Shown one piece after another: positions 54,930 through 63,448 of a stretch of 64,000 nt of DNA. Origin of the DNA: Mucilaginibacter dorajii (GTDB lineage: Bacteria; Bacteroidota; Bacteroidia; Sphingobacteriales; Sphingobacteriaceae). The DNA is taken from assembly GCF_024808255.1 (NCBI RefSeq), contig NZ_JANTYS010000001.1, positions 310,001 through 374,000 on the forward strand. The letters run 5' to 3'. Below the pieces are notes generated by a model. That model saw only the letters and a list, made by a program, of their open reading frames with translations, searched no databases and had not been told where the DNA came from. Numbering within the stretch: position 1 is the stretch's first letter; each line of letters opens with the position of its first letter. The translations under genes were made by a program, and so were the position numbers.

Positions 54930-55062
54930 AATAAAAGCGTTTTAAATAATTAAGCAAATTTTTAATGCTCTGTAATGGGTTGATATTGGGTTAATTGGTT
55001 ATGTCCGGAGCTATTGTGATTATGCTCAACGTTAGACCGAATGTAGCTATGTCAGGTGGAAT

Positions 55063-55102
55063 AACCTGCCTCAACCTGCCCCTTCCTGCCTCAACCTACA
55101 TG
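55063..55102 (-). promoter_or_regulatory. Four tandem decamer repeats upstream of the TonB receptor
   Basis: On the plus strand the units read AACCTGCCTC, AACCTGCCCC, TTCCTGCCTC and AACCTACATG, a 10-bp period equal to one turn of DNA. They lie about 135-175 bp before the receptor start and 150 bp downstream of the regulator gene at 55248. This is a good candidate operator for that regulator. The rest of 54930-55247 shows no gene. Confidence 0.6.
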
Positions 55103-55247
55103 GCTTTGAAAAAAAGATATGTTGTTATTTAATGTTCTTATATTAAGTGCGTTATGAGAATTTGAATAGGTCGCATAGTATCGGTAATTTATTCCTGTCA
55201 GACATGGGAAGGGTAAGATTCCCTTCATTAATAAAAGTATCGGGCTT

Positions 55248-56273
55248 TTATAATGAATTTCGCATGGTCACACCAAATGGGATCGCAATGTGTTGTGTTG
55301 AATTAGTTAATACCATCTCGGCGGCTTTTTCTCCCATCATTTTGAAATCTGTAGAAATTGTTGTTATACCGTTTAGCAGTATCTTTTTTAAAGGCGTTTC
55401 ATTATAGGAAATTACGCCTACGTCGGTGCCTACACTCAATCCGTCTAACATTATTTTTTCCAGTAATTCGACGAGATGGTCTTCCATCAGGTTGATATAA
55501 ACCGTACCGGGTTTGATGGTTTCATTCACGAGCGAAGGCAGGACTTCGTAATCAAAGGTGTACTGTGAGCAAAAGTTAAGAAAGCCGGTTAAGATGCCCT
55601 TCGAATAGTAAGATTGTTCCGGGAACAGTATTTTAATGGTTTGGTACTTGCTTAATTTATCAAGCAATTGTTTCAGGGCGCCGTAAATATCATTTTCAAA
55701 ATCTTCGTAAACAGCCCCGAAATCACCTGTTACACCGGAGTCAATTTTATCCATCAGAATTAATTTCTCTTTTGGAATTGTATTGATCACGGTATAATCT
55801 GAATCCGGATAATCGATAAAATGAGGTATCACAACAAACTTTGAATAGCTGTCTATTTTTTCAAGAACAAGCTTTTTGAAAAAGCCAAAATCATTGTTAT
55901 AGATATAAAAATCGATTGCGGCATTGTTCCCTAAAGTGGCTGCAAAAGCATCATATATGATCTTCTTATGGCTGCTTAATTTGTTAAAGAGCAGCAAGAC
56001 TTTAATGGGTTGATTGAAATTGGTATCCGAGATAAAATAGCCTTTTCCTGTGACCGAGTTAACCACATTTAGCTTCTTCAGCTCTTTATATGCGCGTTCA
56101 ATGGTGTTCCGTGATGTTTCCAGGGCAATGCTGAAATCATAAACCGAAGGTAATATGTCATTTTTTACGATTTTTCCACTTTCAACTCCTCTTAAAATTG
56201 AATTGATAACCTGTACATATTTAGGTGTAATGGAATTCTCATTTATTTCGACAAGCTTTAAATAGTTTTTCAT
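55248..56273 (-). CDS. GntR-type regulator with periplasmic-binding-protein-like domain
   Basis: The protein has 341 residues from the Met at 56273 (MKNYLKLVEINENS); an in-frame Met at 56300 adds nine hydrophobic residues. The winged helix of the GntR family covers about 1-70 (KYVQVINSILRGVESG, SIALETSRNTIERAYKELKK, GKGYFISD). The remainder, about 80-341, is a LacI-type ligand-binding domain (VGVISYNETPLKKILLNG, GEKAAEMVL). Such hybrid regulators of sugar catabolism sense a free sugar and repress or activate nearby transport genes. It lies between the GH3 and TonB receptor genes in the rhamnoside cluster. Confidence 0.87.
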   Translation of the reverse strand: MKNYLKLVEINENSITPKYVQVINSILRGVESGKIVKNDILPSVYDFSIALETSRNTIERAYKELKKLNVVNSVTGKGYFISDTNFNQPIKVLLLFNKLSSHKKIIYDAFAATLGNNAAIDFYIYNNDFGFFKKLVLEKIDSYSKFVVIPHFIDYPDSDYTVINTIPKEKLILMDKIDSGVTGDFGAVYEDFENDIYGALKQLLDKLSKYQTIKILFPEQSYYSKGILTGFLNFCSQYTFDYEVLPSLVNETIKPGTVYINLMEDHLVELLEKIMLDGLSVGTDVGVISYNETPLKKILLNGITTISTDFKMMGEKAAEMVLTNSTQHIAIPFGVTMRNSL

Positions 56274-56340
56274 CTCAAAAAATATAAACGAGGTTATCAA
56301 TCATTAAATTCAGGAATGATCTGTTAAAGGGACCTCTCCA

Positions 56341-58656
56341 TCAATGGGTATTATTATTTTTTATTTCTGATATGGAAATTTGAGGAGCTAACACCTTGGC
56401 TGTTCTGGTTACAGTGATATCCCTGGGTAAAGTAAATGCAGCTACCTGCCGGTGATCAATACTCGACGCGCCAATTTTTACCTGATACCGGCCGGCGTCA
56501 GCTATCCAGGATGAACTGTTACTATTGAAAGAACATAGCTGGCCCGCATCAATGGTAAATGAAATGATCTGTGTTTCTCCCGGTTGAAGCAACCTGGTTT
56601 TGGCAAAACCTTTAAGTTCCTGTTTGGGTTTGTCCAGTTGATTAACCGGGGCACTGATATACATTTGCACGATTTCCTTGCCGGCGACTTTTCCGGTGTT
56701 CGTAATGGGTAGCCTGACTGTGATACGATGCTGAAACGTAGAAGAGCTTAGCTTAACTGCACCGTACCTGAAAGACGTATAGGATAACCCGTAACCAAAT
56801 TCATAGGCGGTTTTAACATTAAACGTATCGAAATAACGATAACCGACATAAATACCTTCTTCATAGGTTACGTTCAATGGTTTTTCCACTGGGGTACCGG
56901 GGAAGTTTTTTGATGAGGGTTCATCATTATAGGTTAAGGGGAATGTCGTGGCAAGTTTACCAGAAGGGTTTACCTGTCCGCTGACAATATTGGCAATAGC
57001 ATGACCGCCTTCCATACCCGGCTGCCAGGCAAGCAAAATAGCGTCTGTATACCGCTGCCAGCTTGTTGTTTCAATGACGTTATCAATATTAAGGACCACG
57101 ACCACTTTTTTACCTTTTGCATGAAATGCCGATGAGACTCTTTTCAACAGATCCATTTCCACGTCCTGTAGCTTAAAGTCTTCGTCGAGTTTTCTGTCTC
57201 TGCCTTCTCCCGCATTCCTTCCGATAGTGATTGCCGCTATATCCTCCCTGGCCGCCAGATCCTGAATTGCATCATCGGTTAAGCCGATTTCATCAATTGG
57301 CTTAATTTGTGCCAGAACGTTTTTGGATACCGGGTGGTTAACCTGATAATCAGCCATATGTTTGGTGTACAGGTCGGATAGTGTTTTATTCATAATAAAG
57401 CCTGCATCACGAAGTCCCTTTTCTATAGATACGATGTATGGTTTATTGACAGCACCACTCCCCGTGCCGCCCGCGATCAGCGAATAGGAATTACTGCCGA
57501 AAAGGGCCACCGAAGTACCGGACTTTAATGGCAGTGTTTGAGTATCATTTTTGAGCAAAACCATACTTTCTTCAGCTGCCTGGCGGGATATAAGCGCATG
57601 CATTTTCAGGTCCGGCGTATTCGAGAAGTTATAATGTTTGAACGCCGGGGTTTTCAGGATGATGCTTAGTATGTTTTTTACATTTTTATCCAGGATCGCC
57701 ATTTTAAGCGAGCCGTTGTTAACTGCATCTGTAATAGCAGTCACCTGGCGCGGTGTTCCGGGCATTAGCAAATCATTTCCGGCGTTCATTTGCGCGATCG
57801 GATCTTTCCCTCCGAACCAATCGGTCATTACATAACCCTGATAATGCCACTCATTTCTAAGAATTGTAGTTAACAGGTCGTGACTTTCGGATGTATAGGT
57901 TCCGTTAATCTTATTGTAAGAGCTCATCACAGTCCATGGATGGGCATCCTGGATAGCAATTTCAAAACCCCTGAGGTAAATTTCTCTTAATGCTCTTTCA
58001 CTTAGGATCGCGTTGATATTGTTCCTGTTGACCTCCTGGTTATTGGCGGCGAAATGTTTGATGGAGGTGCCTACACCATTGGATTGAATCCCCTTGATCA
58101 TTGCTGCTGCCATACGTCCTGCAACCACAGGATCTTCCGAGTAATATTCGAAATTTCTGCCGCCAAGCGGGTTGCGATGGATATTAAGAGCGGGGGCAAG
58201 GATGATGTCAATACCATATTCCCGCACTTCGTTACCAAAAGCAACGCCAACCTTTCTGACCAATGCCGTATCCCAGGATGACGCTAACAACGTTGCTACC
58301 GGAAAAGCCGTTGCATAATAGGTTTTGGAACTGTCCTTGTATCTGATAGGATCTATCCTGACACCGGCAGGGCCATCAGCTAAAATAGTTGTCGGGATAT
58401 TTAACCGGGGAATACCAAAGGTAGCCCCGGCTGCGCCAATGACTTTAACTTCAGTCCGTCCGGCTACAGGCTCATGGTTAAAGGTAGAATTAAATCCAAG
58501 CCCGGTTACCAGCCTGGCTTTTTCTTCCAGCGTCATGGCATCAATAACCTTTTCCAGCGGGGCTTTTCCTAATTGTGGAAGTTTGCTTGCGTCCCTGACC
58601 TGTGCGCTTAAAAGGTTTGATAAAAACAGGAAAAAACAAAGTGGAAGATACTTCAT
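56341..58656 (-). CDS. GH3 beta-glucosidase-like enzyme
   Basis: This 771-residue exported enzyme has a signal (FFLFLSNLLSAQ). The N-terminal (alpha/beta)8 domain carries the nucleophile Asp279 in YVMTDWFGG, and KHFAANNQEVNR holds the conserved KH. The alpha/beta sandwich follows, with GRNAGEGRDRKL and VVVVLNIDN. The C-terminus is a fibronectin-III-like domain (VQMYISAPVNQLDKPKQELK). GH3 enzymes remove terminal beta-glucose, beta-xylose or other residues. Here it probably completes breakdown of glycans opened by the rhamnosidases. It is 11 bp upstream of nothing coding and lies beside the small secreted protein gene. Confidence 0.9.
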   Translation of the reverse strand: MKYLPLCFFLFLSNLLSAQVRDASKLPQLGKAPLEKVIDAMTLEEKARLVTGLGFNSTFNHEPVAGRTEVKVIGAAGATFGIPRLNIPTTILADGPAGVRIDPIRYKDSSKTYYATAFPVATLLASSWDTALVRKVGVAFGNEVREYGIDIILAPALNIHRNPLGGRNFEYYSEDPVVAGRMAAAMIKGIQSNGVGTSIKHFAANNQEVNRNNINAILSERALREIYLRGFEIAIQDAHPWTVMSSYNKINGTYTSESHDLLTTILRNEWHYQGYVMTDWFGGKDPIAQMNAGNDLLMPGTPRQVTAITDAVNNGSLKMAILDKNVKNILSIILKTPAFKHYNFSNTPDLKMHALISRQAAEESMVLLKNDTQTLPLKSGTSVALFGSNSYSLIAGGTGSGAVNKPYIVSIEKGLRDAGFIMNKTLSDLYTKHMADYQVNHPVSKNVLAQIKPIDEIGLTDDAIQDLAAREDIAAITIGRNAGEGRDRKLDEDFKLQDVEMDLLKRVSSAFHAKGKKVVVVLNIDNVIETTSWQRYTDAILLAWQPGMEGGHAIANIVSGQVNPSGKLATTFPLTYNDEPSSKNFPGTPVEKPLNVTYEEGIYVGYRYFDTFNVKTAYEFGYGLSYTSFRYGAVKLSSSTFQHRITVRLPITNTGKVAGKEIVQMYISAPVNQLDKPKQELKGFAKTRLLQPGETQIISFTIDAGQLCSFNSNSSSWIADAGRYQVKIGASSIDHRQVAAFTLPRDITVTRTAKVLAPQISISEIKNNNTH

Positions 58657-58667
58657 AATTGGCGGGG

Positions 58668-59090
58668 TTATTTTATACGGGAACCTGTAACATCAAACTG
58701 TTCCATCATGGAGCCCTTAAAATTGTCATCATCCTGTTTTTTCAAAGAAAGGCTAACTTCAAAGCCCTGGGCCGTAAACGTGGTGGTTAATACGCCATCT
58801 TTTACGGTAACTGTATCAAATTTTGTAGTCTTGTTTTCTTTAGGATCAATCATAGAACCTGTTAGTTTTCCATCAATTTTTTCAAATACAAAGGTCGTTT
58901 CCGTATCGCCCTGTGGAATTCCTTTTATCATGCTTTTCCATTTGCCGACGAAAAAATCGGGTGTCGCATGGGTTGTTGCAGGCGCTGCGGTTGCAGGTGT
59001 TGGTGCCGGTGTGCTGGTTTGTGCGTTAACATTGCCGGCGAAAACAAACATTGCAAATGCAACAGACAGGATCATACTTAGCTTTTTCAT
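58668..59090 (-). CDS. Small secreted protein with Pro/Ala/Thr linker
   Basis: This 140-residue protein has a signal ending VFAGNVNAQ, a linker (STPAPTPATAAPATTHATPD) and a beta-rich domain (FFVGKWKSMIKGIPQGDTET and SLSLKKQDDDNF) that resembles a lipocalin-like barrel. There is no catalytic signature. Proteins of this shape are often encoded next to GH106 genes in Sphingobacteriaceae, and it may bind a released aglycone or glycoside. It is placed between GH106 (2) and GH3 on one operon. Confidence 0.6.
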   Translation of the reverse strand: MKKLSMILSVAFAMFVFAGNVNAQTSTPAPTPATAAPATTHATPDFFVGKWKSMIKGIPQGDTETTFVFEKIDGKLTGSMIDPKENKTTKFDTVTVKDGVLTTTFTAQGFEVSLSLKKQDDDNFKGSMMEQFDVTGSRIK

Positions 59091-59129
59091 GATTTTTAAT
59101 TTAAATTGTTTTATTGTTTGAATTGATTT

Positions 59130-62051
59130 TTATTTATGGTTGAGAACACTGTAAATGGTAACCGGACCGGCTAAGCCGGCTGACATCAGGCGATTTTCCT
59201 GTCCTTTAAATTGCTTGTAGAATTTATCACCACTGGTGGCTAATCCTATGAAATGGTTCAATTGAGTAGTGGTAACCGTGATTACGATATGGTTTTCACC
59301 CTGAACGATAAATGACGTGATATCCATCCGGTAGGGCGCATATAATAATGATCCTGCAGCTTTCCCATTTATCCTCATATCTGCGGTAAAATAGACCTTG
59401 CCCAGGTCGATATAATATTTTGTCCCGTTTTGTTTATTTAATTTGAAACTGCTGGTATAAACTCCTTTGGTCCCCTGGAACTTAAATTGGGAGTTGTCTT
59501 TCCAGTCAAACAGTTCACTATGACTTACAGTCACCGAATCTGCATTGATATTCCAATTGTTTACTGTTAAAATGGGACTGGTGCTTACCTCCATTGTTTT
59601 CGGGGTCGAGAGGAGGCCTTTTGATATCACCTTTTTCGTATTGGCGTATAATAGCCTTGAACAATAGGGGGGCAGCATGTATGAAATTTGACGCGAGTGA
59701 TTTTGTGTGATACTCCCGTCCTCGGCATTTAACCAATAGCTGTCTGTAAAAGACGGATCAAGATCAATAGAAATTTTTTGCCAGCGGTCGCTTTTGTTCC
59801 AGATAAACTGGATCCGGCTTCCGTCAGTCATGTCGCGCTGATGAGTGCGGACAAAATCGTAAGGTCTGGCATATTTTACCTTCATTGATAATCCAGAAAT
59901 TGCCTTGTTAAATCCGTCCGAAGAATCGACATGCAGGCTATTTTTAGTATTGGCTGCTTCGGCGATTAAAACTTTTGTGGTCTTGTCGTTTTCCCGGAAA
60001 TTTAGGAAGCCGGGCTGCTTTTCAGGCAAGGTCCCAACAGTAAGCAATTTCATGCCTTTTTTACTCAATGCATTAATCTGTGCTGCACTTTTAAGCTGAA
60101 TAAAAGGGGCGTCAGCAAGTAAAAGGGTTTGGTAAACATTGCCTCTGATCTCAATTTGCTTGTTGGCGTTCAATTCAGCCTCCTGAATGGAAGCATCGTT
60201 GACCCATTCCCACGATACACCGGATGCTTCCAGTTTGTTGGTGAGCTTGCTCACTTTTTCGTACCAGATCTGCTGCGGTGTACGTTTGTTGATCTTTGTA
60301 GGGGCTACCGGCAGTGTTGGCTCAATCCCTTTTAGATACCCTTCTGTTAAAATCTCTTCGGGATTGACAGCACCATCATCAAAATTCAGAAAAGGATAAT
60401 AGATCAGTACATCAGCGTGCGGCTTCCCGGTTCTGAGTGCGTATTGCGTCCGGGCTATATATTGGTTGATGTCGGTTTGATATTTCCAGAACGGATCACT
60501 TTCGCTGATGTTTGAAGAAAAGTTGATACCGGTTATCACGTTGTTGGTCCAGGGATACCAGCCTTCCTTAACATAACCTTCAGGGTGATAGGTATAGCTG
60601 GTTCCGTGAAAGATCATTTGGTTAACGCCCACTGCGAATAATTTGTCGGCAACCATGCGTAATTTTTGCGGCGTGGTCATAAAGGCCCGATTGATGAATA
60701 CAGCGCTTTCAGCAGACGTAACCGGTTTATTATACAGGTGTGCACCCGAGGTGATTAATTTCATCGCCCCTTCGGAACCTGAACCCTCCATCATGGTTTC
60801 TGTTTCCGGTATAGAAGCAAGGCCTGCCGATGCGATCATGTCCATATTAAACCCGTAGGTTTGCGTCCGGTGCAGTAACCCCCTGCTTTCTGTCCAGTGC
60901 CTGCTGGCATCTAAGAAATTTTTTCCCAGCAGTTCACTCAGCGTAAGGTCATAGTCATACCGGAGCCGCCAGTCTTCATCCGAAAAAACGATGTCAAACG
61001 GTGCGTCTGGCGCACTCATCCGGGCATACATATTATTATAGCCCAGCTGCATATTGGCACCCAGCCATTTCCGGGCATCGTATCCCCGTTTTTCCTTAAA
61101 GTAATTCAGGAAGTCCCATGAATAATTACGGTTGGCCCTGAATTCATAGCTGTCGTCAAATATGGCCCGGAGCGGACGCCCGAAATAAGATGCCAGTCCT
61201 GTCCGGTCGCCAAACAGGTAATCGTAGTTTTTAAGTACTTTGGTTGAGTCCCAATGGTTCATCACATATCCTGCATCTTTTTTTGCAATGATGCTTGGCT
61301 TTTCTCCGTCCGGAATCCCCCAAAAAGCAACAACTTTCCAGTTTCCGGCCGGGGCATCCCAGTTTAATTTATTGTCCTGAACAAAAGCGGTAAGATCAAT
61401 CGCTGATAAAGAATCGAGGTAGAGGCTTTCTTTGGGTTGGTCCGCATTGTCTTTTAATGTCTTCGCAGCCATAACGACCTGTAATCTTGCTGTCGGCCTA
61501 TCTCCTCTCACCGGACGTGGAATAGCTACACTGACAGCTTTGCCCCCCGTTAAATTTGCGGTTCCAAATTCCAGGGTAAGGTTATTGTCTTCTTCCGTCA
61601 GATGCGGGCCGCCTGCAGGCCAGCCGCTGCCATCGGTAAGATCTACCGTAAGTCCTTTTTTAATGGCTTCGTCTAATACGGTTCTCAGGTTATCATAATA
61701 TTCGGGGCTATCATAGCCGGTAATACGATCCTGCTGTGCTTTGCCACCTTTAACCGGGATTATAAGCGCAAAAGGCTGAATTTCTACCCCTCCAAAATGA
61801 TGATCTGCCAATAAATCAACTTCTCTTGTTAATTCTTCTTTGGTAACGTCATTCCCGGGCCACCACCACCTGGTAAAAGGAGCATATTTAAGAGGCGGGT
61901 GTTTAAATAATGAAGGATCAAAGTCTCCCGATTTTAATGCGGTAGCCTTAGCGATTTTAAAAGGTACCTGAAAAGCAGCGGATAATAAAAAAATACATAC
62001 GGTAATGCCAAAAAGTATGACATACACAATGGAACCATTTAGTCTTTTCAT
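59130..62051 (-). CDS. GH106-like alpha-L-rhamnosidase (2)
   Basis: This 973-residue exported enzyme is a close paralogue of the 49043-52006 protein. It shares the YAPFTRWWWPGNDVTKEEL entry, TVDLTDGSGWPAGGP, DEDWRLRYDYDLTLSELLGK and the C-terminal beta-sandwich with KYYIDLGKVYFTADMRINGK. Two rhamnosidases in one cluster suggest a substrate with two types of rhamnosyl linkage. It is the first gene of the minus-strand cluster and divergent from the Nudix regulator gene, sharing the operator region 62125-62184. Confidence 0.88.
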   Translation of the reverse strand: MKRLNGSIVYVILFGITVCIFLLSAAFQVPFKIAKATALKSGDFDPSLFKHPPLKYAPFTRWWWPGNDVTKEELTREVDLLADHHFGGVEIQPFALIIPVKGGKAQQDRITGYDSPEYYDNLRTVLDEAIKKGLTVDLTDGSGWPAGGPHLTEEDNNLTLEFGTANLTGGKAVSVAIPRPVRGDRPTARLQVVMAAKTLKDNADQPKESLYLDSLSAIDLTAFVQDNKLNWDAPAGNWKVVAFWGIPDGEKPSIIAKKDAGYVMNHWDSTKVLKNYDYLFGDRTGLASYFGRPLRAIFDDSYEFRANRNYSWDFLNYFKEKRGYDARKWLGANMQLGYNNMYARMSAPDAPFDIVFSDEDWRLRYDYDLTLSELLGKNFLDASRHWTESRGLLHRTQTYGFNMDMIASAGLASIPETETMMEGSGSEGAMKLITSGAHLYNKPVTSAESAVFINRAFMTTPQKLRMVADKLFAVGVNQMIFHGTSYTYHPEGYVKEGWYPWTNNVITGINFSSNISESDPFWKYQTDINQYIARTQYALRTGKPHADVLIYYPFLNFDDGAVNPEEILTEGYLKGIEPTLPVAPTKINKRTPQQIWYEKVSKLTNKLEASGVSWEWVNDASIQEAELNANKQIEIRGNVYQTLLLADAPFIQLKSAAQINALSKKGMKLLTVGTLPEKQPGFLNFRENDKTTKVLIAEAANTKNSLHVDSSDGFNKAISGLSMKVKYARPYDFVRTHQRDMTDGSRIQFIWNKSDRWQKISIDLDPSFTDSYWLNAEDGSITQNHSRQISYMLPPYCSRLLYANTKKVISKGLLSTPKTMEVSTSPILTVNNWNINADSVTVSHSELFDWKDNSQFKFQGTKGVYTSSFKLNKQNGTKYYIDLGKVYFTADMRINGKAAGSLLYAPYRMDITSFIVQGENHIVITVTTTQLNHFIGLATSGDKFYKQFKGQENRLMSAGLAGPVTIYSVLNHK

Positions 62052-62124
62052 CTCGTTAATACCAGGTGTATCCTGTTGGGTTAATTGATAATCGGTTATA
62101 GAAGATAGTTACGGTAAATTAGCT

Positions 62125-62184
62125 TTACGTAAATCTTACGCAAAGCTAATTATATTTTTAACATTACGTATATTTTACGCAAAG
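62125..62184 (+). promoter_or_regulatory. Paired operator boxes upstream of the Nudix regulator
   Basis: Two boxes TTACGTA-N4-TTACGCAAAG occur at 62125-62145 and 62164-62184, 39 bp apart. The first lies within a 12-3-12 inverted repeat (62121-62147) with one mismatch. The position between divergent regulator and rhamnosidase genes fits a regulator binding site. Confidence 0.65.
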
Positions 62185-62202
62185 TTTTTTTTCTTTTGTA
62201 TT

Positions 62203-62988
62203 ATGGATAAAAAGGAAAATAGCGAAACGATTAACCCCCTAATCGATGGGCATTTACATTACCTGCATAATGTGTCCGTTGATAACGTGATTTTCGGATA
62301 TCATGAGAAAGAATTGAAAGTTTTACTCCAGCGTCCTCAGGGTATGGCCAAATGGCAGTTACCGGGAGGGTATATCAAAAGAACAGAAACCATCGGTGAA
62401 GCTGCCCGAAGAATAGCCGAAGCCAGGACAGGCCTGACTGAACTATATCTCGAGCAGTTCAGGTCCTTTGGTACGCCGCGGAGAACGGAGGACGAAGACT
62501 TTACACCGGAGCTGCTTTCCAAAGTAAGCGGGTTTAAAGTTCCGGCTGACTTTTGGATGTTTGACTATTTCGTTTCTGTGGGTTTTTATACTTTAACCGA
62601 ATTTTCAAGGGTTAAACCCAATGGCGATTTCTACATGGAGGAATGTGAATGGTGGCCGGTGTCCGAATTACCCGAAATGGTTTTTGATCATTTGGAAATG
62701 ATTAAGGAAGCCCTGAAAACGTTAAGGGTGCATATTTATCATCATCCGATCGGCTATGAATTACTGCCCGAGAAATTTACCTTACAGGATATACATGCAT
62801 TGTATGAGACCATTTTAGATAGAAAACTGGACAGCCGGAATTTCACTAAGAAGCTGCTCACTACAGGGATCATTATAAAACTTGGGGAACAAAAAAAGAT
62901 GAAAGGACATCGTTACCCGTTTCTTTATATGTTTGATAAGGACAAATATGAAAACGCATTGAAGGAAATGATGGTGTTGGTGGTTTAA
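62203..62988 (+). CDS. Nudix-family transcriptional regulator (NrtR/AraR-like)
   Basis: This 261-residue protein has an N-terminal Nudix fold with the box GYIKRTETIGEAARRI and EARTGL at residues about 57-80. The catalytic REUxEE glutamates are replaced (RIAEAR), so hydrolysis is unlikely. The C-terminal region (about 150-261, LPEKFTLQDIHALYETILD, NFTKKLLTTGIIIKLGEQKK) has a winged helix-turn-helix. Regulators of this type control pentose or NAD metabolism in Bacteroidota. Here the location suggests the rhamnoside genes. Operator-like boxes flank it on both sides. Confidence 0.85.
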   Translation: MDKKENSETINPLIDGHLHYLHNVSVDNVIFGYHEKELKVLLQRPQGMAKWQLPGGYIKRTETIGEAARRIAEARTGLTELYLEQFRSFGTPRRTEDEDFTPELLSKVSGFKVPADFWMFDYFVSVGFYTLTEFSRVKPNGDFYMEECEWWPVSELPEMVFDHLEMIKEALKTLRVHIYHHPIGYELLPEKFTLQDIHALYETILDRKLDSRNFTKKLLTTGIIIKLGEQKKMKGHRYPFLYMFDKDKYENALKEMMVLVV

Positions 62989-63090
62989 AGGTTTTTATCA
63001 TGCTGCAATTTCTTATGACATGCCAGCTGAATTTTGTTTGTCAATTTATATGATAATGGGTTGTTGAAGACACTTACCATATATTTCGGT

Positions 63091-63149
63091 TTATGTAAAT
63101 CTTAAGTAAAGCGATTATATTTTTACCTTTACGTAAAATTTACAAAAAG
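63091..63149 (+). promoter_or_regulatory. Second pair of operator-like boxes, downstream of the Nudix gene
   Basis: TTATGTA-N4-TTAAGTAAAG (63091-63111) and TTACGTA-N4-TTACAAAAAG (63129-63149) repeat the arrangement seen upstream, with a 38-bp spacing and decayed bases. The flanking AGCGATTATATTTTTAC also matches the upstream region (AGCTAATTATATTTTTAA), so this looks like a duplicated, degenerating promoter. Confidence 0.6.
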
Positions 63150-63209
63150 GTTTTTCTGTATTAACGGTTGGATCGGCCGGATGATTTGCTGACTTAATGA
63201 TTGGAGTAG

Positions 63210-63358
63210 AGGGGAGACAGAATACAGCGTGGCGTTGAGGCCATAAGTCAAATAGGAATTAAAACGGTCCAAATCGATTTTTTTGCAATTACCGGAACAC
63301 GGGCCAATAATTTTTATAAATATTTTGGAGAAATAAATGCTTTTTTAAGGTCAGATTG
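63210..63358 (+). pseudogene. TetR-like helix-turn-helix relic
   Basis: A stop-bounded frame of about 49 codons contains GIKTVQIDFFAITGTRANNF and YKYFGEINAFLRS, which resemble the first HTH and the start of helix 4 of TetR regulators (TxxxIA...G...YxYFxxK). No start codon is visible and no ligand domain follows, so it is a fragment. Confidence 0.45.
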
Positions 63359-63448
63359 AACCACAATTTCCTCAAAAGTCACTTGAGTGTTTAAATGGCT
63401 GCACTTTTTCGTGATTCGGAATAAACGGTCAAATAGCGGAGCGAGGGA

